Source of the DNA: Pseudocolwellia sp049933045 | GTDB taxonomy: Bacteria; Pseudomonadota; Gammaproteobacteria; Enterobacterales; Alteromonadaceae | NCBI RefSeq assembly: GCF_049933045.1 | Contig: NZ_CP187926.1 | Location: 1,550,001 to 1,614,000, forward strand | DNA: 64,000 nt | Direction: 5' to 3' | Made by a program: the position numbers and the translations under genes | In this document: positions 28,119 to 37,416 of the stretch, one piece after another | How positions within the stretch are numbered: position 1 is the first letter of the stretch | Layout of the letters: each line of letters starts with the position of its first letter | Notes under the pieces: generated by a model | The model's database searches: none | What the model saw: the letters and a program-made list of their open reading frames with translations, nothing else | What the model was told of the DNA's origin: nothing

Positions 28119-29855
28119 TCAAAGTTCGCGTAAGTATTTTAAATCACTTTTAGTTGTATCTACTATGTCCGCACATTTACCATTCACCATTAATTTTGCC
28201 ATTGACTGTGCATAGCCTTTGACTTGCTCAAAGTTTACTGAAGGTGGCATTGCTAGTGCATTAGGGTCGGTAAAAATGTTAATTATTGCTGGTCCTTTAT
28301 GTTTGAACCCTTCTAAAAGTGCTAATTGAACATCTTTCGATTCTTTAGCCTCCCAAGCTGGAATGTTCATGGCCTCTGCAAGTTTTAGAAAGTCAGGATT
28401 AACCATATCAGTTTGCCAATCTATATACCCCTGTACGCGCATTTCAAGTTTTACCATGGCCAAAGAACGATTATTAAAAATGATGATTTTTACTGGAATT
28501 TCGTATTGGCTAATGGTCATTAAATCGCCCAAAAGCATTGAAAGACCACCATCGCCACAAAAAGCAATAACTTGACGATCGGGATCTGATAAACCTGCCC
28601 CGATAGCCATAGGCATTGCATTAGCCATGGAACCATGATTAAACGATCCAGTAAGATAACGATTTCGTCCTGCTTTCAAATAACGTGCAGCCCACACTGC
28701 ACTCATGCCAGTATCAACAGTAAAAATCGCATCGTTATTTGCGAATTTATCAACCAAAGAGGCAACATATTCTGGGTGAATATTTTTTTCTTTGCCTTTT
28801 TCTTCTACGTAACTCGCATATATATCTTCAATTTTTTGATGTAGCTTACGGGTCTTATCAAGAAAATCAGTGGATTTTTTTGACTCAATCATGGGTATAA
28901 GCACATGCAGGGTTGATTTAATATCTCCGCAATAGCCAAAATCTACTTTAGCTCTACGCCCTATTTTTTCTGGTTTAGTATCCACCTGAATTATTTTGCA
29001 TTTTTCAGGAAGAAATTCACTATATGGAAAATCTGTTCCTAACATCAAAAGAACATCAGCTTGATGCATAGCTTCAAAACCAGATTTGTTGCCTAACAAC
29101 CCATTTAATCCAACGGCATATATATTTTCTTTACGTTCAAAAAATATTTTTGCTCTAAAACTATATCCTAAAGGAGACTTAAGTATTTCTGCTAATTGCA
29201 TAACCTGCTCAACGGCTAAACGACATCCATGCCCGCAAAATAACATCACCTTTTCATTACTATTGATAATGTTTGCTAATTCTTGCAGATGATCATCACT
29301 TGGGGTTATTTTAGCTTGAGTATAAAAATTTTTGTCCGCGGTATGAACAGATTCTATAGTGGCCTCAGCGACATCACCAGGAAGTCCAAGTACAGCAACA
29401 CCTTTCTTGCTTATGGCATGTTGAATAGCGGTTTGTAAACCGTTAATAGCTTGTTTTGGGGTATTTGCTTGAAAAACATATTTTGAACAGTCTTGAAAAA
29501 GAGTTTCTGGTCTTGTTTCTTGAAAGTTATCTAATCCCATTTTATCGGTATGAATGGTTGAAGCGATAGCAATCACAGAGTTTTCAGATCTATTAGCATC
29601 ATAAAGCCCATTAACTAAATGAATATGTCCAGGGCCACTGCTACCCATGCAACAGCCAATACCATTCAACTCTGCTTCCATAGAAGCGGCATAAGCCCCA
29701 GCTTCTTCGTGCCTAACATGTATCCATTGAAGTCTACCATCTCTTCGGACAGCATCATTTATTGGATTAAGACTGTCACCCGTTACTGCATAAACTCTCT
29801 TAACACCAGCCTCTACCAGCATTTCTACTAAATGTTCAGCTACGTTTTTTGACAT
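28119..29855 (-). CDS. poxB: Pyruvate dehydrogenase (quinone) / pyruvate oxidase
   Basis: 578 residues. The thiamine diphosphate enzyme oxidises pyruvate to acetate and CO2 and passes electrons to ubiquinone at the membrane through FAD. The N-terminal Pyr domain has the cofactor Glu in RHEEAGAYAA (about 50-51). TDKMGLDNFQETRPETLFQDCSKY is characteristic of PoxB. The PP domain has CGDGGLSMLLGDLMTISQYEIPVKIIIFNN. The C-terminus is close to full length, so the lipid-activated tail may be present. Ribosome site GGGAGTG precedes ATG. An island motif lies about 95-113 bases upstream. With acetate kinase and phosphoketolase it suggests acetate-directed metabolism. Confidence 0.95.
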   Translation of the reverse strand: MSKNVAEHLVEMLVEAGVKRVYAVTGDSLNPINDAVRRDGRLQWIHVRHEEAGAYAASMEAELNGIGCCMGSSGPGHIHLVNGLYDANRSENSVIAIASTIHTDKMGLDNFQETRPETLFQDCSKYVFQANTPKQAINGLQTAIQHAISKKGVAVLGLPGDVAEATIESVHTADKNFYTQAKITPSDDHLQELANIINSNEKVMLFCGHGCRLAVEQVMQLAEILKSPLGYSFRAKIFFERKENIYAVGLNGLLGNKSGFEAMHQADVLLMLGTDFPYSEFLPEKCKIIQVDTKPEKIGRRAKVDFGYCGDIKSTLHVLIPMIESKKSTDFLDKTRKLHQKIEDIYASYVEEKGKEKNIHPEYVASLVDKFANNDAIFTVDTGMSAVWAARYLKAGRNRYLTGSFNHGSMANAMPMAIGAGLSDPDRQVIAFCGDGGLSMLLGDLMTISQYEIPVKIIIFNNRSLAMVKLEMRVQGYIDWQTDMVNPDFLKLAEAMNIPAWEAKESKDVQLALLEGFKHKGPAIINIFTDPNALAMPPSVNFEQVKGYAQSMAKLMVNGKCADIVDTTKSDLKYLREL

Positions 29856-29949
29856 TAATCACTCCCAGTTAATTTATTTAACCTCAGCCATCGAAGCTTC
29901 CTATATTTAATTTCGTGATCTCACTTATTTTTCTATATTGATCTATTAA

Positions 29950-29968
29950 AGTCTGTGCGATGCAACAC
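29950..29968 (-). promoter_or_regulatory. Island motif site B ahead of poxB
   Basis: GTGTTGCATCGCACAGACT on the minus strand matches GTKNNNTANCGNACAGA except CA for TA. The best -10 at the expected distance (29932-29927, AAAAAT) is weak; TATAGA five bases closer is an alternative. The poxB start is about 95 bases away. Confidence 0.55.
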
Positions 29969-30104
29969 AAACAAAAAAATCATAGTCGTTATTTTAATGA
30001 GTTAGCTTGTTTAAAGTTAAAAGATTCAATGACATGAAAAGTGTAACGAATACTAGGCGAAATACAGTGCATATTGTTAGTTTCTCCAAGTATTCTATTT
30101 GGTT

Positions 30105-30911
30105 TTACGGTTTTATATTTTCATCCATCCAGTAAACAGGACGCCCATAATGATTGTAAATATACATTTCCGCCTTACGATCCATTTGCATATTTGAGTT
30201 ATACGGTGGAGCGTCCTTCACGGCCTGCCGCGTTAAATTGAGTAAGCCCTTAGCATCAGTCCAACTCACATCATCAATCCAATATGGAGGTATGAGTACT
30301 TGGTGACCTAGCCACCAGTTACTTGTGTTCACTATCATGTATCGAATGACCCAAGTATCTTCATCAATAAGGAACCCTTGTATGTGCCCGATGTCACCAT
30401 CAGTTGCATGAATCTGATAGCCTGTTATCACCTGACAACTACGTAAGTGAACATCGTCATCTTTAATCTGTTCAGCTTTGGTAGACTCCTGCGGTTCTGA
30501 ATCTTCATCATCGGATGGTGAAATCAAGCCATTGTAGTCCGTTAACATCATATGTGGGTACAAACCTGAACCCCACATTCCGTCACCTCCCCAATAATAT
30601 GGATAACCATAGTACTCGAGTAACTGAACCTCTTGTTGTCGACACAATGGCTTTTGGGTATTGATGTTAGGACTGTTCTTGACTTGATCTTTGGTGATAG
30701 AAACAGATAGAAGCTTATCTTCCCAATTGGCTTTATTTATAGAGATAGGCGAAATCAAAACTTTTCTACTCGACAACCAAGTTCCTGTGTCAACAACGAG
30801 ATATCGAGCGCACCAAGTATTGTCATCAAAATAGACATCAGTGATATGGCCAATATTGCCATCTGTAGCTTGGATAGAATAACCTGCTAAACTTTCAATA
30901 GTTCGTAACAT
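30105..30911 (-). CDS. Double PRC-barrel domain protein 1
   Basis: 268 residues with two PRC-barrel halves: LAGYSIQATDGNIGHITDVYFDDNTWCARYLVVDTGTWLSSRKVLISP (about 8-55) and VITGYQIHATDGDIGHIQGFLIDEDTWVIRYMIVNTSNWWLGHQVLIPP (about 160-210). PRC barrels are small beta-barrels seen in RimM and photosynthetic reaction centres, where they bind protein or RNA. Between the halves is an aromatic stretch YYGYPYYWGGDGMWGSGLYP. No signal peptide. A close paralog is at 34925. AAGGAGAT precedes the ATG. Biochemical function is not known. Confidence 0.88.
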   Translation of the reverse strand: MLRTIESLAGYSIQATDGNIGHITDVYFDDNTWCARYLVVDTGTWLSSRKVLISPISINKANWEDKLLSVSITKDQVKNSPNINTQKPLCRQQEVQLLEYYGYPYYWGGDGMWGSGLYPHMMLTDYNGLISPSDDEDSEPQESTKAEQIKDDDVHLRSCQVITGYQIHATDGDIGHIQGFLIDEDTWVIRYMIVNTSNWWLGHQVLIPPYWIDDVSWTDAKGLLNLTRQAVKDAPPYNSNMQMDRKAEMYIYNHYGRPVYWMDENIKP

Positions 30912-31169
30912 GATGTTTTATCTCCTTTAAATATTTAATATCAACACTTAATTTGTTTGTTTTATAAGCAACCTATAATTCATTTGATGTTTATATCATT
31001 TGTTCAGTTTGTTAGTGATATAGAAGAGGTGTTTTGCTTAAATATTTTTAAATTCAATATTATTTTTGTAAGTGCATTATTTATGATTAGACATTTTTAG
31101 GCGGCTTCCACCTAATGTAGATATGAGCCGATACATGTAGTACAAACATCATCGGATAAGTACGATTTA

Positions 31170-31211
31170 ATGATACGAAAGGTATTTTATAATATCTGTA
31201 CGGTAGAACAC
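31170..31211 (-). promoter_or_regulatory. Island motif site F in the PRC1-norB divergent region
   Basis: GTGTTCTACCGTACAGATA (minus strand, 31211-31193) fits the motif, with TATCAT at 31175-31170 exactly 32 bases from the palindrome centre. It points to PRC-barrel gene 1, whose start is about 260 bases downstream, implying a long leader. Confidence 0.6.
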
Positions 31212-31362
31212 ATAATCGTCTTGTGAGTAATTATTATAAAACTCTTGTTCGATGTTCCTTACAAGAAGTTCAATAATGGATGAACGGAGGGTTCTTGCAA
31301 ATTGAACTTAAAAATAACTTTGAATCAACCATCTATAAATTTAATCATTCAATGGGATGTTT

Positions 31363-31404
31363 GTTCGGTAACGAACAGAGATGATACTTCATCCATAGCA
31401 TACT
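31363..31404 (+). promoter_or_regulatory. Island motif site G ahead of norB
   Basis: GTTCGGTAACGAACAGAGA (31363-31381) holds a perfect palindrome TGTTCG-GTAA-CGAACA at 31362-31377. CATACT at 31399-31404 sits 32 bases from its centre as the likely -10 box. The norB start codon is 34 bases further on. It is the only site on the plus strand, which fits the only plus-strand gene in this part of the island. Confidence 0.7.
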
Positions 31405-31437
31405 GAATGTTTAACATTACTCTCGTATGTTCACCTT

Positions 31438-33741
31438 ATGGAAAAATATGCTGACATGAATAACTATAAGACAACCTTTAGTATAAAGCGTTTATGGATA
31501 ATTTTGATTGTGGGCATGATTTTTATGTTCAGTATTTTACTTCTTTTAGGCGCGCAAATTTACCAACAAGCCCCACCTATACCTAATACGGTAACAACAA
31601 CTTCAGGTGAATTGTTATTTACCCGAGATGATATAGAAACAGGGCAAAATGTGTGGCAATCAATTGGCGGCATGGAGCAAGGTTCTATCTGGGGTCACGG
31701 TAGTTACTTGGCACCTGATTGGAGCGCAGATTGGCTGCATCGAGAGGCTGAATCTTTATTGAAGCTATTAATACAAAAAGCTAAAGCGGGTTTGTCTGTT
31801 CAACAAAATACAACGTTGAGCAAAGCCGCTTTACAAATTGAGATGCGTTTAAACACATATAATCCGGATAATGGCAATATTACGATAAGCGATACTCGAG
31901 CAGTCGTCATCAAGCAGGTTCAGGCTCATTATGTAAATCTTTATACAGGGAGTGATGAGGATTCTCTTGCCCTTCGCCGCGCTTATGCATTTCCAGTGCA
32001 TGGTTTATTAACTGATAAAGAAGCAAAGCAATTATCGGCCTTTTATTTTTGGACTGCATGGGGAGCGACTACCAACAGGCCTGGTATGGATATTACCTAT
32101 ACCAGTAATTGGCCACACGAACCACTTGTTGGTAACAAGCCAACTACCGAAATACTCATGTGGAGTATCGCTTCTGTATTGTTACTGCTAACGGCAGCTG
32201 GTGCTCTCATTACCTATTATGCGAAGCAATTCAATGTTTGGCAAAAAGAAATCGAGCCAGAGGATGGTATCGCCAAAAGTGATATAATAGATAATACCGT
32301 TATTACTCCTTCTATGCAGGCAACAGCAAAATATTTTTGGGTAGTATGTGCGATGTTTCTCGTACAAGTATTATTAGGTATTGTTACTGCTCATTATGCT
32401 GTTGAAGGACAAGGTTTGTATGGTTTACCTTTTGCAGAGTATTTCCCCTATTCCGTTACACGAACTTGGCATACACAACTTGCAGTGCTTTGGATTGCAA
32501 CAGCATGGTTAGCAACAGGGCTTTATGTTGCTCCAATGCTAAGTGGGAAAGATCCTAAGTTTCAAGTGTTTGGTGTCAATTTTTTGTTTATCAGTTTACT
32601 TCTTATCGTAATTGGTTCATTTGTAGGGCAATGGGCTGCAGTTCATCGGTTTATTGAAGATTTAACAATAAACTTTTGGTTTGGACATCAAGGCTACGAA
32701 TATGTTGATCTTGGCCGCTTTTGGCAGATTTATTTGACCATAGGTTTGTTTTTGTGGGTAGGTTTAGTTTTAAGAGGCTTATGGCCTGTTCTACAGAATA
32801 AAGGTGGGAATTCGCTTATCTATTTAGTCGTCGTATCCGCTATTGCTATAGGCTTACTTTATGCTGCAGGTTTAATGTGGGGTCAACATACGCATATCTC
32901 TGTGATGGAGTACTGGCGTTGGTGGGTAGTACATTTATGGGTAGAAGGTATATTTGAAGTATTCGCAACAGCTATCATCTCTTTATTGTTTGTGCGAATG
33001 GGAATATTACGTAAGTCAACCGCCACTGTAATGGTGTTATTCGCGACGATTATTTTTCTATTTGGTGGGGTTTTAGGTACTTTTCACCACCTTTATTTTA
33101 GCGGTACTCCAACCTCTGTTATTGCCGTAGGAGCAATGATATCTTCATTAGAAGTTGTACCTCTGTTAGTTGTTGGTTTTGAAGCATACACACGTTACAA
33201 AGTTGAACATATAGAAGTATGGGAAAATAATTATCACTGGCCGTTTATGTTTTTTGCATCGGTATTATTTTGGAATTTCGTTGGTGCTGGCATATTTGGA
33301 TTTATGATCAATCCACCAATTGCACTTTATTATATGCAAGGTTTAAATACCACGGCTAATCATGGCCATGCCGCCCTATTTGGCGTTTATGGAATGCTCG
33401 GTTTGGGTTTAACTTTATATTGTATGCGAGGCCTAACAGATATTACTTTTTGGAATCTGAAGCTAATAAAAATTTCATTTTGGTCGTTGAACATTGGTTT
33501 AGGAATGATGACGTTCTTATCGCTATTACCGCAAGGGATTCTGCAAACTTATGTCAGTATTGAACAAGGATATTCTTTTGCACGATCGGCTGAGTTTATT
33601 CAAAGCCCTATTATGCAGACATTAGTTTGGGCTCGGGTACCCGGCGATATAGTGTTTAGCTTTGGGGTAGTTTGTTTCTGTTGGTTTGTATTTAAAGCTT
33701 TTAGACCCACAAAACAACTAAACGAAATGAAGAGCAAATAA
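31438..33741 (+). CDS. norB: Quinol-dependent nitric oxide reductase (qNor)
   Basis: 767 residues, the size of single-subunit qNor (NorZ). It reduces two NO to N2O at a haem b3/FeB centre with electrons from quinol. The N-terminal periplasmic extension (about 35-230) begins FTRDDIETGQNVWQSIGGMEQGSIWGHGSYLAPDWSADWLH, which is diagnostic of qNor. Twelve or more membrane helices follow, with haem and metal ligands in RTWHTQLAVLW, HLWVEGIFEVFATA, GTFHHLYFSGTP and NHGHAALFGVYG. A second ATG at codon 7 is also possible. An FNR-like regulator gene is convergent downstream. Being on the opposite strand from its neighbours, it has its own promoter (site G). Confidence 0.95.
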   Translation: MEKYADMNNYKTTFSIKRLWIILIVGMIFMFSILLLLGAQIYQQAPPIPNTVTTTSGELLFTRDDIETGQNVWQSIGGMEQGSIWGHGSYLAPDWSADWLHREAESLLKLLIQKAKAGLSVQQNTTLSKAALQIEMRLNTYNPDNGNITISDTRAVVIKQVQAHYVNLYTGSDEDSLALRRAYAFPVHGLLTDKEAKQLSAFYFWTAWGATTNRPGMDITYTSNWPHEPLVGNKPTTEILMWSIASVLLLLTAAGALITYYAKQFNVWQKEIEPEDGIAKSDIIDNTVITPSMQATAKYFWVVCAMFLVQVLLGIVTAHYAVEGQGLYGLPFAEYFPYSVTRTWHTQLAVLWIATAWLATGLYVAPMLSGKDPKFQVFGVNFLFISLLLIVIGSFVGQWAAVHRFIEDLTINFWFGHQGYEYVDLGRFWQIYLTIGLFLWVGLVLRGLWPVLQNKGGNSLIYLVVVSAIAIGLLYAAGLMWGQHTHISVMEYWRWWVVHLWVEGIFEVFATAIISLLFVRMGILRKSTATVMVLFATIIFLFGGVLGTFHHLYFSGTPTSVIAVGAMISSLEVVPLLVVGFEAYTRYKVEHIEVWENNYHWPFMFFASVLFWNFVGAGIFGFMINPPIALYYMQGLNTTANHGHAALFGVYGMLGLGLTLYCMRGLTDITFWNLKLIKISFWSLNIGLGMMTFLSLLPQGILQTYVSIEQGYSFARSAEFIQSPIMQTLVWARVPGDIVFSFGVVCFCWFVFKAFRPTKQLNEMKSK

Positions 33742-34057
33742 CTAACTAGAGTCTGTTGATCTTTCAAGGGTAGATTTAAATGCTCCGAAAGAACAGCAGA
33801 CCTTAATGGTACAGTTAAATAAAAATCCAATAAAAACAAAGCATAGAATAATCAACAAACTTTAAACGTAAAGTACTTTTCATTATTTTAAGTGATTTAA
33901 CATTTGCATAAATGATTAAATAACTAAGCGGTTTGAGTGTACTTTTAACTCAAGATTTAAACCAAAAGCAAATTAAATACAGATACACGATAAAATCGTA
34001 GCGTAGATGTACTTAGGTAATCCTCAATTATTATCCCACATTAAAGTTAACTATTTT
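33742..34057. other. Intergenic region between convergent norB and the FNR-like gene
   Basis: It holds a shortened copy of the MITE-like repeat at its left end and otherwise AT-rich sequence. No gene is seen and no strong terminator hairpin was found. Confidence 0.5.
33747..33805. repeat. Shortened relative of the MITE-like element
   Basis: The left end TAGAGTCTGTTGATCTTTC differs from the 21394 element by one base. After 21 intervening bases comes an imperfect inverted right end GAAAGAACAGCAGACCTTA. The inner bases (AAGGGTAGATTTAAAT) resemble the inner right end of the longer copy, so this looks like an internally deleted copy. Confidence 0.7.
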
Positions 34058-34750
34058 TCACTGCAGTAATGCTTTGAGATGCCCTATATTACAAAGGGTA
34101 ATTTGTCGGTTATGTACCTCGATGATCCCTTGAGAATGCATTTTGGTAAATAAGCGACTGATGGTTTCAATCGCCATTCCAAGATAATTAGCAATATCAA
34201 TACGTGACATACTTAAATTAAAAACTTGGCATGACAAACTATTTTGACAGTATATTTCAGACAGGCTTAAAAGAAATTTAACCAAACGTTGCTCTGCATC
34301 ATATTGAACAATACTTATTAGCAACTCTTGTTTATCTATAATAGAGCTACTCATACTTTTTAGTAATTGACCCCTTGCAGAGTCTGAGTTTCCCATAGCA
34401 ATATAAAAATCTTGTAGATTTATACGACAAACACTGCTTGTTTCAAGAAAAGTGAGACTATGAACGTGAATATTTTCATTAAATCCTTCTATACCTAGTA
34501 AACTATTAGGAAAATGAAAGTTTGCAATTTGTTGATGACCATTAGATGTTGTTGTAAATGATTTTGCCGACCCTGAACTCAGAATAAATAGAGCTTCAAA
34601 AGAGTCTCCCATTGAGTAAAGTGTCTCTCCACGATGAAACACACGATAAACTCTTGGAGATGTATTTTCTTGCTGGCAATCTTTAAGACAACAACTGGAC
34701 AATGTACATTTATGACAAATATGCAGTTTTGGCAATATCTGATTGCTCAT
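34058..34750 (-). CDS. FNR-family transcription regulator with N-terminal cysteine cluster
   Basis: 230 residues. The N-terminus has HICHKCTLSSCCLKDC (C13, C16, C21, C22, C26), and a further Cys is near residue 111 (SVCRINL), the arrangement that holds an oxygen-sensitive [4Fe-4S] cluster in FNR. A cyclic-nucleotide-like domain (35-150) and a helix-turn-helix (MSRIDIANYLGMAIETISRLFTKM, about 180-203) follow. The recognition helix reads ETISR, the FNR type (usual E-SR), so TTGAT-N4-ATCAA-like sites would be expected. It lies beside norB and is probably an oxygen or NO sensor for the island. No island motif is seen directly upstream. Confidence 0.88.
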   Translation of the reverse strand: MSNQILPKLHICHKCTLSSCCLKDCQQENTSPRVYRVFHRGETLYSMGDSFEALFILSSGSAKSFTTTSNGHQQIANFHFPNSLLGIEGFNENIHVHSLTFLETSSVCRINLQDFYIAMGNSDSARGQLLKSMSSSIIDKQELLISIVQYDAEQRLVKFLLSLSEIYCQNSLSCQVFNLSMSRIDIANYLGMAIETISRLFTKMHSQGIIEVHNRQITLCNIGHLKALLQ

Positions 34751-34924
34751 AAAATTTACCCTAAGATGACATCTCGTTGGTTAATGGGATTGACCATTTA
34801 ATTTATGTGAATGAGGTTTAGCTACCCTAACATGCAAAGATAAGTAACCTTGAAGTGTTAGGGTATATTGTTTGTAATTTTATCTGTTTGAGATTGGTGG
34901 CCTAAGGTTATAGGCTAGAATGAC

Positions 34925-35728
34925 TTACTTTGTTTTTGCTGAGGATTCAGATTCTTTACTCCAATATCCTTCTCTTTCATAATGATTGTGCATGGTTATT
35001 TCCCAGTTACGATCCATTTTTACTAACGAATCATAAAGAGGTGCTCCTTTAACTTCTGCTCTCGTGTGGTCTACTTTTACTGAAGAGTCAGACCATTTCA
35101 TATCATGAAACCATTGTGGCGAAACTAAAATATCATGACCAATCCACCAATCATTCGCTCGAACAATGACATAACGTACGGCAAAGGTAAGCTCATCAAT
35201 TAATAAACCTTGTATATGCCCTATTTCTCCATCTGAACCAATAACAACAAAGCCTTTTACATTTTCCCAACTGCGTAAATTCGGATCCTCATGTTGAGAT
35301 TCAGCATAGGCTTTGGCTTGAGCTGCATTAGGCGGAGCTTCGTTACTATCAGGTTCTATCATCGGGCCTGCAGGATAAAGGCTATTGCCCCATATACCAG
35401 TGCCGCCCCAGTAAATAGGATAACCATAATAACCAAAATATTTTATCTCTTGCTGATGTGATACAGGTTTATGAGCACTAATATCGGGACTATCATCAAT
35501 TTGTTTTTGACTTAAATTCACCTGCATTGTTTTATTTACCCAATCAGGTATTTCTAGTGCGATAGGAGAAACTAAAGCCTCGCGTTTGAAAAACCAATTA
35601 TTGGTGGTAACCACAAGATAACGAATAGCCCAGGCTTCATCGTCAAAATATAAATCTTTAATTTTACCTAAATCACCATCTAATGATTGGATCTGACATT
35701 TTTTCAAATCATCTGCGCTGTACAACAT
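34925..35728 (-). CDS. Double PRC-barrel domain protein 2
   Basis: 267 residues, a paralog of the protein at 30105 along its whole length: two PRC-barrel halves (IQSLDGDLGKIKDLYFDDEAWAIRYLVVTT and VIGSDGEIGHIQGLLIDELTFAVRYVIV), the same aromatic middle (GYYGYPIYWGGTGIWGNSLYP), and a similar ending (MDRNWEITMHNHYEREGYWS). TTAGGAGC precedes the ATG. A motif site (H) is about 190 bases upstream. The paired copies flank the norB and FNR-like genes, which suggests an old duplication inside the island. Confidence 0.88.
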   Translation of the reverse strand: MLYSADDLKKCQIQSLDGDLGKIKDLYFDDEAWAIRYLVVTTNNWFFKREALVSPIALEIPDWVNKTMQVNLSQKQIDDSPDISAHKPVSHQQEIKYFGYYGYPIYWGGTGIWGNSLYPAGPMIEPDSNEAPPNAAQAKAYAESQHEDPNLRSWENVKGFVVIGSDGEIGHIQGLLIDELTFAVRYVIVRANDWWIGHDILVSPQWFHDMKWSDSSVKVDHTRAEVKGAPLYDSLVKMDRNWEITMHNHYEREGYWSKESESSAKTK

Positions 35729-36078
35729 ACATTTGCTCCTAATACATGTCTGTTAACCCTTCAGGTATACTTTAAGAAGTGAGCTTAGTTTATTTAATCA
35801 CCCCTCATGCCCCATCAATCCTTTTTAAATTGAATAGAATTTAACCCTGAAAAATAAAAATACCTTAGATTAAAGTTATATTCTTTAAATGATTTTACAG
35901 TAAATAAGTAGATGTTCTGTTCGATAGCAAACATACCTATTTACTGGACAGTTTATGTGTAGAGAGGAGTTTAATTTACATTGTTGAAGTGTGGCGAATG
36001 ATTTGGGATTAACACTTTAACAAAATGTTTGTTTGCTTTGGCTTATTTGAAAATGACTTAATGAAAGTGTTAATTCAT
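35729..36078. other. Intergenic region between ackA and PRC-barrel gene 2
   Basis: No gene is seen. It contains motif site H and, near 35836-35867, a stretch (TTTAACCCTGAAA and on) that resembles the inner right end of the MITE-like element and may be a decayed copy. Confidence 0.45.
35892..35932 (-). promoter_or_regulatory. Island motif site H ahead of PRC-barrel gene 2
   Basis: GTTTGCTATCGAACAGAAC (minus strand, 35932-35914) fits the motif with arms GTTTG and CGAAC. TAAAAT at 35897-35892 is 31 bases from the palindrome centre and matches the -10 consensus in five of six positions. The gene starts about 160 bases beyond. Confidence 0.62.
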
Positions 36079-37257
36079 CTATTCGAGTAACTTACTCACC
36101 ATACTGGCAATCATCTGTTCTTCATCCGTATGAATTACATGAACCGTTACTGAGCTATCTGAAGTGGAAATTACATTATCGTGGTTTTCATTACGAGTTT
36201 GGTCAAGTTTAATACCAAGGTATTGCATTTTTTCGCAAATTCTAGCTCTTATAATCGCTGCATTTTCACCAATGCCGCCACTAAACACTAGAGTATCTAG
36301 CCCATTCAAAGAAGCACTATAGCTACCAACCCACTTTTTCGCCTGATAACAAAATAGCTCAATGGCTTCTGCTGCACGTTTATCTGTATTTTTCAGTTCA
36401 AGTAAATCATGCATATCGGCGCTAATTTCTGAAACACCTAACAAGCCAGATTGATGATTAAGCAGCTGACTACATTCTTGATTGTTGAGTTTCTCATGTG
36501 CCTGAATATATTGGACAACACCAGGATCTAAATCGCCACAACGTGTTCCCATAACTAAACCGCCGCTGGGAGTAAACCCCATGCTAGTATCAATGCAATT
36601 TCCTTCAAGTATTGCTGCCATACTTGCGCCATTACCTAAATGAGCAAGAATAATTCTACGAGGTAAATTAGTGTACATATTAGCAAGAGTCTTCATTAGG
36701 AAAGTATAAGAAATACCATGAAAACCATAACGTTGAATGCCTACCCTATAAAATCGACGAGGGATAGGTAATAACTTTGCCACTGCTGGCAATGAATGGT
36801 GAAATGCGGTGTCGAAACATGCTATCTGTTTAATCTTAGGGAAGTGTTGATGTAGAGTTTCAATCAAAAATATTTCGTTAGGTAAATGCTCGGGCGCATA
36901 AGGAATAATTTGACGTAAGTCTTCTAACAAAATGGGTGTAATAAGCTCTGGTTCAGAATGTTGCCAACCATGAACTAATCTATGACCAATTGCTTTTATG
37001 TTTTCAAAACCAATGTGTTGCTGTAACCAGTTAATTAAATAACTTACCGCTTGTTTTTGGTCGTCACAGTTAAGTTGTACACTACCTTGCTTATTAGTTT
37101 GATTATCAACAAAGGTAAATAAAGTGCCTGCAATTCCAATGCGCACAATTTTTCCGTTTAATAAAGGTGTTGATAAGTTATTGGAGATAAATAAAGAAAA
37201 TTTAATACTCGATGAACCCGCATTGATAGTAAGAATATTAATATTTTCAGCTGACAT
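36079..37257 (-). CDS. ackA: Acetate kinase
   Basis: 392 residues, standard length. It transfers the phosphate of acetyl phosphate to ADP. The N-terminal INAGSSSIKFSLF, HRLVHGW, FDTAFHHSLPAVAKLLPIP, GNGASMAAILEGNCIDTSMGFTPSGGLVMGTRCGDLDPG and the C-terminal LVFSGGIGENAAIIR are the ASKHA-fold signature segments. AAGGAG is seven bases before the ATG. No pta gene is next to it, so it probably serves the acetyl phosphate made by the phosphoketolase at 14972. It lies just inside the second IS200 copy. Confidence 0.96.
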   Translation of the reverse strand: MSAENINILTINAGSSSIKFSLFISNNLSTPLLNGKIVRIGIAGTLFTFVDNQTNKQGSVQLNCDDQKQAVSYLINWLQQHIGFENIKAIGHRLVHGWQHSEPELITPILLEDLRQIIPYAPEHLPNEIFLIETLHQHFPKIKQIACFDTAFHHSLPAVAKLLPIPRRFYRVGIQRYGFHGISYTFLMKTLANMYTNLPRRIILAHLGNGASMAAILEGNCIDTSMGFTPSGGLVMGTRCGDLDPGVVQYIQAHEKLNNQECSQLLNHQSGLLGVSEISADMHDLLELKNTDKRAAEAIELFCYQAKKWVGSYSASLNGLDTLVFSGGIGENAAIIRARICEKMQYLGIKLDQTRNENHDNVISTSDSSVTVHVIHTDEEQMIASMVSKLLE

Positions 37258-37416
37258 CAGGACTCCTTTGTCGAAATCAAAATCAAGCGTTGTTGAAATG
37301 TTTAAATGATAAAATCGTTTTAAATAGATAAGCGAAATAAGTCGCCTTCTAGTTAGTAGAACATACCATTTAAATATAATAATTCTTGGTTAATTAAAGC
37401 ACCTAAAACTTCCATT

